DNA of 64,000 nucleotides from Laetiporus sulphureus 93-53 (Eukaryota > Basidiomycota > Agaricomycetes > Polyporales > Laetiporaceae): assembly GCF_001632365.1 (NCBI RefSeq), contig NW_024468546.1, forward strand, positions 304,555 to 368,554, given 5' to 3'. Positions 58,271 to 64,000 of the stretch are shown piece after piece. The first letter of the stretch is position 1. Every line of letters begins with the position of its first letter. Both the position numbers and the translations under genes were made by a program. Below the pieces are notes generated by a model. That model was not told the origin of the DNA, did no database searches, and worked only from the letters and a program-made list of their open reading frames with translations.

Positions 58271-59989
58271 AGGTCTGAATGCGCACTACGCAGTGTTGTA
58301 TTGGAAGTAGTGTCACTTCCGAGTCAGTGAGCTTGCCATGGTGGCGCCGAGCCAAACCCTACTTTAGGTTCTGAAACATGCCGTCAATGTCCTAGTACAA
58401 TTTTCTCTTCTTCCGAAGGTGATGATTAGTACACGACGCGGCTAAATCACCATTTGCTGCGATCGCCATCAATTTAGCCAGCCGCCATGGCATGAGGCCT
58501 GAGGCCTGAGGCCTCTTGAGCTTGAAGCTTGAGGCCTTGAAAGCTCAGCTCGCCAATTGGTTTTGGGCATTTCTCCGCACTGGTACAGCACCAGTCCTAG
58601 TGTGCTAGCATACCGCCGCATGCGTCGGCGGTAGACGGCCACCGAGCTCTTTCGCCGCGTGCATGGTGCGGTATAGCCTAATCGTTAGTAGCCTGACACG
58701 ATGCACAAAATTCCGCGGCAGGTAATCGCCTGGGTGACTTGAAGCCGTTTTTGCTCTAGTAAGGTCGAATTCTCGTCTACTATTCCTACTGTTTTCAGCT
58801 CTCACGCACGCACCAATCTAGCTCCGTCTATCCCTCGAAACATTTTCTCTTCCAAATAGTAAGTCGAATTCCCCGCTTTCATGCATGTCAGCTGTTTCAT
58901 GCATGTCAGCTGTGTTTGTCTTTATTCTATGTAGTTTCACCCCCTGATCTTTTATTGAGCTCGAATAGCCGATCAGAAATCGGAAAACGCCGCAAGAGCG
59001 GCGGGAATGTCTCGAGACCATTGACTAATATAACGACGTTGACAGTGAGCAGTCTCTGTCCATCAGCACATGATTGTCGTCGGCCATGAGGTTCACGTCG
59101 AAAACGTTTATGACAATGCAAAGTTGAACAGAGTCTGCCTCCACTATACCAGTAGGTGCTCTGTTCGTAACGTATTCCTCCCAATGGAAACCTCAGCTCT
59201 TTGTGCAGGTCTTCGTCGATTACCTTCGCCTGCAAGGTTCGGCAAAGAGAAGTCAAATGATCTCTACAGATTCAATGACAAGACTTCGCAGCATGTCAAT
59301 GCATGTCACTGTGCCGTTCTCCGACAGCATTGAATGGGATTCTGATTCCATTCTCTGCACATACATGTTTCCAGCGGGCCTCGTGCAATTCATCAAACAG
59401 AGACACGTTGTCTCAATGAATGTTGGCACTTCGCGAGCCGCTCTCTGCCGATCAATGCATGCTGATCCATCAACGCCTTTCGGACCCTGAAAAATCAGCT
59501 GACAACGGAGAGGTTCAAGGCCTCTCCTATACGAGGTGTTGGGCTTGCTTCCATTCCTTTTCTTGTATTTCTCAATGACAGATTCATGGAAGATTTACAG
59601 CGTGCACTCGGGGCAGTACTGCAGCTCCAGGTTTGAGCTATTGTCCGTCTAGGAGTTGACAGTGCTTGACACCACCAGGTCTTGGAAGCGTCGCATCTTT
59701 CCATCGTGATGTGAATGTCAGGGATATCAAGTATGGATGGAAGTGTCGGGCTTCGAAGTTCAACATTGCTGGCATCCCGGGCCCATGTACTTTTGTACGC
59801 CCTTACATGCTTATAAGCCTCTGATGCGTAAATATGACTCTGCACGTCAGCCGGCAGCCTCAACTTTCGAGTCAGCTTATCTGCGACGATCAAGCTGCTT
59901 TCTTCTCGTCCACTCATCAATAGTCTTCGGTCAGTGTGTCTCTCTCACCCTCTTCACCCAATGATGTTGACCACCATTTCACTTAGACC
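58271..59989. other. No supported gene; GAGGCCT-rich tract and short tandem repeat
   Basis: 58495-58545 is a run of (T)GAGGCC, CTTGAGC and CTTGAAGC words related to tracts near 33970 and 50177. 58877-58914 contains two tandem copies of a 19-bp unit TTTCATGCATGTCAGCTG(T). The minus-strand frames near 59920-59495 overlap plus-strand ones and none is convincing. The last 100 bp is the pyrimidine-rich promoter side of the gene at 59990. Confidence 0.4.
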
Positions 59990-60721
59990 ATGTCCGATAA
60001 TCCCGCACTCGAAGCTTGTGCGATCCTCACGCCCGTGTTAGACAGCCTTGGAGTCAGATATGCTCTGATGGGCGGCGCTGCCTGCGCTGCTTTGGGTTCT
60101 GGACGCGCCACAAGAGACATCGATCTATGCATCGTCGCCAACTCTCAGTATGATGCCGACACACTGTCTAGACGCCTGAGGAGTCTTCCCCAGTTCACCG
60201 AGGTCGACGAGGACAACGTCGGTGTCCTCACTCCCGCCATCCAGCTTTCCGATAACACTGTCGTCCCCATCGAGATCTTCGACTCAAGCGCATGGCCGGA
60301 GCGACCACAGTACCAATACGTCGAAAGCGAGTCCGTCCAACGTGTGCTTTCCAATGGCACCACCGTCTCTTTGTTCTCCGCGCCCTGGCAGCTTCGCGAG
60401 AAGATCGCAGCCGCCCAGCAGCGAGGACAACCCGGAAGCCTCAAAGGAACGACGGATATTTCAGATATCAGATTCCTCTGCTCGATCATCCCATCAGATC
60501 AGCGTCAGCAGGGCCTGCTTGAATTAGCTGACCCGGAATACATCCGCGCGTTCGAGGGCTTCCTGCAGCGTCCTGACGTAGACGATGGTCTTCGCCAAGA
60601 ACTCTCTCAGATCATCTCTGTCGCAAACATCGAGTTGCTTCCAGGACCAAGTGGGACGGGCCAAGGCGGGAGTGGTGGAAGCTCTGATGGTGGAGGGGGA
60701 TATACTCACGACGAGCTTTGA
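59990..60721 (+). CDS. Nucleotidyltransferase-fold protein, intronless
   Basis: A 243-aa uninterrupted frame. Residues 21-48 (VRYALMGGAACAALGSGRAT, RDIDLCI) match the nucleotidyltransferase signature: a GG turn at 28-29 followed by a D-I-D metal-binding pair at 43-45, preceded by the R-x-T/R seen in AbiEii/MNT-like members. A third carboxylate is available in VVPIEIFDSS (E95 or D98). The middle has APWQLREKIAAAQQRGQPGS and KGTTDISDIRFL, a helix common in these proteins where a kinase-like or DNA-linked KxxD segment sits; the C-terminus is a Gly/Ser-rich tail (about residues 217-238). Such enzymes move NMP groups to proteins, RNA or small molecules; the substrate is unknown here. No signal peptide or membrane helix, so cytosolic or nuclear. 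It sits between the two duplicated minus-strand genes. Confidence 0.75.
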   Translation: MSDNPALEACAILTPVLDSLGVRYALMGGAACAALGSGRATRDIDLCIVANSQYDADTLSRRLRSLPQFTEVDEDNVGVLTPAIQLSDNTVVPIEIFDSSAWPERPQYQYVESESVQRVLSNGTTVSLFSAPWQLREKIAAAQQRGQPGSLKGTTDISDIRFLCSIIPSDQRQQGLLELADPEYIRAFEGFLQRPDVDDGLRQELSQIISVANIELLPGPSGTGQGGSGGSSDGGGGYTHDEL

Positions 60722-62104
60722 TCATGTTCCGCCCATTCATTCATTCCTTACGGAAGCGATGAATCAGCGGTGCGAGGCGACGATAGCGAGGGCGAGGCTG
60801 AAGGGAGACCGAACGGTAAGGTTGCTGCATGCTTTTGTTTCTTGTTGGTTTTATTCTTCTTTTTTTGCCATACGATGATGTACTATACCTCCGACCCCAG
60901 CACTGTTCGAGTCGAGTGGAACGGCGCGGGAACGAATGACATACATATTGCAGGTCCTATGTGGACGATCACGCGTCGGAGAGCGGCAGACTGCGCTCAT
61001 AAAATGCCATCTCCAGCGAGGCCCGAGCCAGTGCCATCCGAACCAGACATTAATAAAAAATATGGGGAAGACGTGAATACGTCGTCCGTTTCCCAGTGTA
61101 CTTTTAACGATATACCTTGTAAGACCGTATATGAGCAGCTCTAGCACGCTGTTTCCATTCATTCACCTGATGCCTCAGCGACGGCTGTCCTGAACGAGCC
61201 GTAGACATAATGATGCGCACCTATTGACACTTTTCCAGAGACGAGTCGGTAGGGACCTGACAGGTCCGCCCTTGTCGATGCTTCTGCGGCTCAGATAAAA
61301 CTTTCAGCACATTTCTCAACAAATGTCATCCCTCGGCGTTTCGACTGCTTATGTCCGCTGCTGTGCTCTCGCCTGCATCCTCGCTGCTCTCTGCATAGCG
61401 GCCGCGGCTCATTCAATGCGCCTCCGTCTACGCCGCTGTCGGAAAGTGCGAACAACAGCGGGCGTAATCCAGTCTCACGCCTGCCGACGAGAAGGAGCGC
61501 TGGGAAGCCGTGTACAGCGCAATACACGCACCCTCTCTTAAATTCTTGCGGGTGGGCTACTGTCTGGAGCATTGCTCGTGTGTCGATGAGACATGATGCT
61601 CCTGGAGACGCGGGGCTTTCCCTTGACAACTTGCTCAATATTCTACAAGACTACACTCGTTATCCCTCCCCTATCACGTAGGCGGAGCAAACATGGCTAT
61701 TGACATTTCAGAGCACGTTGCTTACCTGCCAGAGTATCCCTGAGAGGCCCGGCGAAAAGAGCCGAAACGCATGCCATCTCAAGAAGACCGAGGTTTGTAA
61801 GACGGGGAGAAATGTTCGATCCTCAGAAGATTACGCACCACGCGCATGTCCAGCTGCTCTTCTCGGCAGCGTCCTCTGCCTCGCTGACCCATAGTGCGAG
61901 TCGCGCTCTCCGTCCAAAGTCGTGTCTGCTTTCTCGCTCGCAACGCCCGTCGCATACGTCCTCTGCACGGATGCAGCACAGATCCCACAAACAGGGTAGG
62001 ACTTTGTTACTGTCTACTGTTCTGCTTAATTGCATGCGCCTTGGATTTCGGTTACCACGTGAACGTGAGGTGCATGGAGGATTCGTGCACCACCAGCCAC
62101 GCAT
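60722..62104. other. No supported gene
   Basis: Overlapping frames on both strands near 61290-61640 and 61780-62140 have coding-like length by chance of composition but no motif and no agreement between strands. Confidence 0.35.
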
Positions 62105-63175
62105 ACTTTATGAGTCGACAACGTAGACCAGATTCACGATGATGATGGTGGTCGGCTCATTCCCTGGCAAAAACGGGACATCTATTGATGGTGCGATGGG
62201 ATGAACATCTCAGAAGCTCTGGGGTCATGGTCTCTTTCCTAGACCTTCCAACTAGCTTTTGATGGAAGCAGCCGATCAGAGTCACCTTCCTTGCTGTGAG
62301 AGCGTGAGCACCTCATCCATCCCATCCTGTCCGACCTCGTTAATCTTATATTCTATTTCAGCGAGCAGCGCTTACCTAGTAACCTCGCTCCCAATACAAT
62401 GCCATCGCATCGTCAATCCCCGGCACACCGCGCATCGCGTCAACGCCCAAAGGCGAGTAGCCGCATTCCTTCACCGATGCGATCCACACTCTAAGCATGT
62501 CGCACAATCTAGAGTGGGAGCCCCGGACTTGAAAGTAGGCTCGCAAGAAAGATTCTGCAAGAAGCGGCAAAGGCGGAATAGCAAGCCCAGCACACTGCTC
62601 GAATGAGCTGGGATCCGCGTCGTCGAATGTCCCGGCAGCTGCGGAGTAGTCCTGTATGAGGATCTTCACTCGGGACTTCCGGTGGCGTAGATCGCCAACT
62701 ATTTCATGCGTAATGAATAGGATGATTTTTTATAGAGAGACTTTGACGTACCGACTTGATGAGCCGGACACCCAAGCTCTTCCCAATGGATGTTCGGATC
62801 AGAAGAAGTGACCATTGGAAGAAGAACAGGCGGGCTGTCCTCGTAGCCAGCAGCCAACAAGGCTTCATAGGCAGCTTCGAGTTGGTCATCAGGGACAAGT
62901 AAATGCATGTGCTGCGTTTATTTGCGTTGGACCGCTGGAATGGTACTATCAGAATACTACGACTCACATGTTCGCAAATCGGAACGCCGTAGTACAGCAA
63001 CGCCCATTCTCCCCATAGGATGATCGGACCAATGCCAGACTGAGCGAGCACGCTGGTTAACTTTGCGGAGACGTTCTGGCGAAGCTCGTCGTGGAAAATG
63101 TCTCCAACGGTTTGAGTAGGCGTGAGTAATTTCGTCGAGTGGCCCATTGTGTGATACGAAAGCTTACGAAAGGCG
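62105..63175. repeat. Segmental duplication, copy 2
   Basis: Partner of 57190-58270, same orientation. The last shared bases upstream of the gene start are in the GTGCGA/GTGTGA region; beyond that the copies differ, so the promoters may be distinct. Confidence 0.85.
62376..63147 (-). CDS. 220-aa protein, possible nucleotidyltransferase fold (copy 2)
   Basis: Exons 63147-62968, 62911-62752 and 62698-62376 join in phase to 221 codons including TAG. It is one residue shorter than copy 1 (AQSGIG against AQSPGIG). Exon 2 is identical in protein apart from HQV for HRV. In exon 3 the differences cluster in the middle (AESFLRAYFQVRGSHSRLCD against GQ..K..K..R) while both ends are identical. Intron positions are shared and no lesion is present, so both copies look functional. 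Function is as uncertain as for copy 1. Confidence 0.75.
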
Positions 63176-64000
63176 TTAAGCTTTAGACCTCTATATGCGT
63201 GCCAGTGGGTAAGGTGTAAGAATTTGTTGATATTCTCCTGCTGCCTAATAAGGCAATTTGGTTCAAATTAAATGGGGTTGCTTATGTATGTGTCCTATGC
63301 TAAGTTCAGGATCAATTTCTACTCGACACCTTCTCTAGATACACCAAGCGTGTCCTCACAGTCACAGCGGTGAGAATAGTACTGAGTCCACATCGCAAAG
63401 ATCTACTCAACTACAGTGCCTTTCACAAACGCAAGGCGAGACCGTCGGGTCCTTCAAGGCATCACGATCAGCCACACCAGGCGCACACTCGTCCATCCAG
63501 CCGCCGCTGAATCCGCAGTGTACTGTCGCGCAAGAAAGTTCAGGAGGTAGGCTCTGACGATCTGATAGGAGATGGTTGAGCTCCTGAGCGGAACGGGGCG
63601 CGGGGGCCCAGTTCAATAAATGTACGCGGCTTCGACGAGCTCAGAGACTTGGCCGAGAAATCAAAAGACGATATTACCCATATATGCCGTGACCGCTAGC
63701 GCTCAGTCATCGGCTTCGAATCATATGCAAGTCGTATGTCTCGAGGCGGCTGATGGGCATGTGGCGGGCGTTCTCGTTTCGTCATTATATCTAGGGTCGG
63801 GCTGGTTGTAGTACGTTGCTCATCACCATCAAGAGGCTAAGGAAAGTATGATGCGAGTGTTCCTGGAGGACGCCGGGTTCACAAGAGCGTTGCGTAGAAT
63901 ATAGCGGGCGATATTGTGTTGTGGATACGAACAATGGGATATGCCCTCCCTTGACGGCGCAGGCTCGTCTCATGCCAGCGCAGACCTTGTAATGCAACTT
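63176..64000. other. No supported gene at the right edge
   Basis: Small frames at 63616-63407 (minus) and 63620-63811 (plus) have no motif. Any gene here would extend beyond the window. Confidence 0.35.

Overview
The window reads as nuclear DNA of a filamentous basidiomycete, most likely an Agaricomycete of the Polyporales kind. Genes are broken by many introns of about 45-75 bp with GT(A/G)NGT donors and AG acceptors, and the recognisable proteins (spliced GH47 mannosidase, SWP1/ribophorin II, tail-anchored ALDH3, F-box protein, DUF6533/DUF6534-type membrane proteins, an APH-like kinase remnant) are typical of mushroom genomes. There is one 225-bp N gap (49099-49323). Family assignments come from motif recognition alone; no search was run.

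Region 1 (1-11.7 kb): a spliced orphan gene (86 to about 1906) carrying a duplicated exon-plus-intron unit, a convergent minus-strand orphan gene (about 4417-1943), and an apparently intact 455-aa tyrosine recombinase (5656-7291) with a full R...K...HxxR...W...Y set. It is followed by a decayed, 3'-truncated NOP9 copy (7967-9543) and a minus-strand 7TM-type gene (11643-10220).

Region 2 (11.7-33.7 kb): low gene density, rich in remnants. It holds a 254-bp non-autonomous element with an 8-bp target duplication, an inverted partial copy of it 13.5 kb away, an intact 668-aa orphan gene (14772-16994), the 3' parts of an APH-like kinase and of MLH1 (17.7-20.1 kb), an intact 410-aa SAP-like gene (27333-28719), a decayed NIFK/Nop15 copy (30713-32521) and a 115-bp tandem repeat array (33161-33750). 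About 4.8 kb (20.1-24.8 kb) has no gene I can support.

Region 3 (34.9-56.7 kb): more ordinary genes. An F-box protein (34930-37488) is followed by GH47 alpha-1,2-mannosidase (39289-41788) and SWP1 (43041-42020), two convergent genes that both act on N-glycans in the ER. Then come an alpha/beta hydrolase with a nonsense codon, a DNA element with 38-bp terminal inverted repeats enclosing the N gap, a membrane-anchored ALDH3-type aldehyde dehydrogenase (50524-53026), and a DUF6534-type membrane protein with a 14-nt micro-exon (54585-56656).

Region 4 (57-64 kb): two near-identical 220/221-aa three-exon genes on the minus strand, 4.9 kb apart, made by a duplication of about 1.07 kb. Between them on the plus strand is an intronless 243-aa nucleotidyltransferase-fold protein. 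The duplicated proteins may be distant members of the same fold.

Overall this is a transposon- and pseudogene-rich stretch beside a conserved block. The strongest candidates for something undescribed are the intact tyrosine recombinase with its orphan neighbours and the nucleotidyltransferase-like cluster with its recent duplication.
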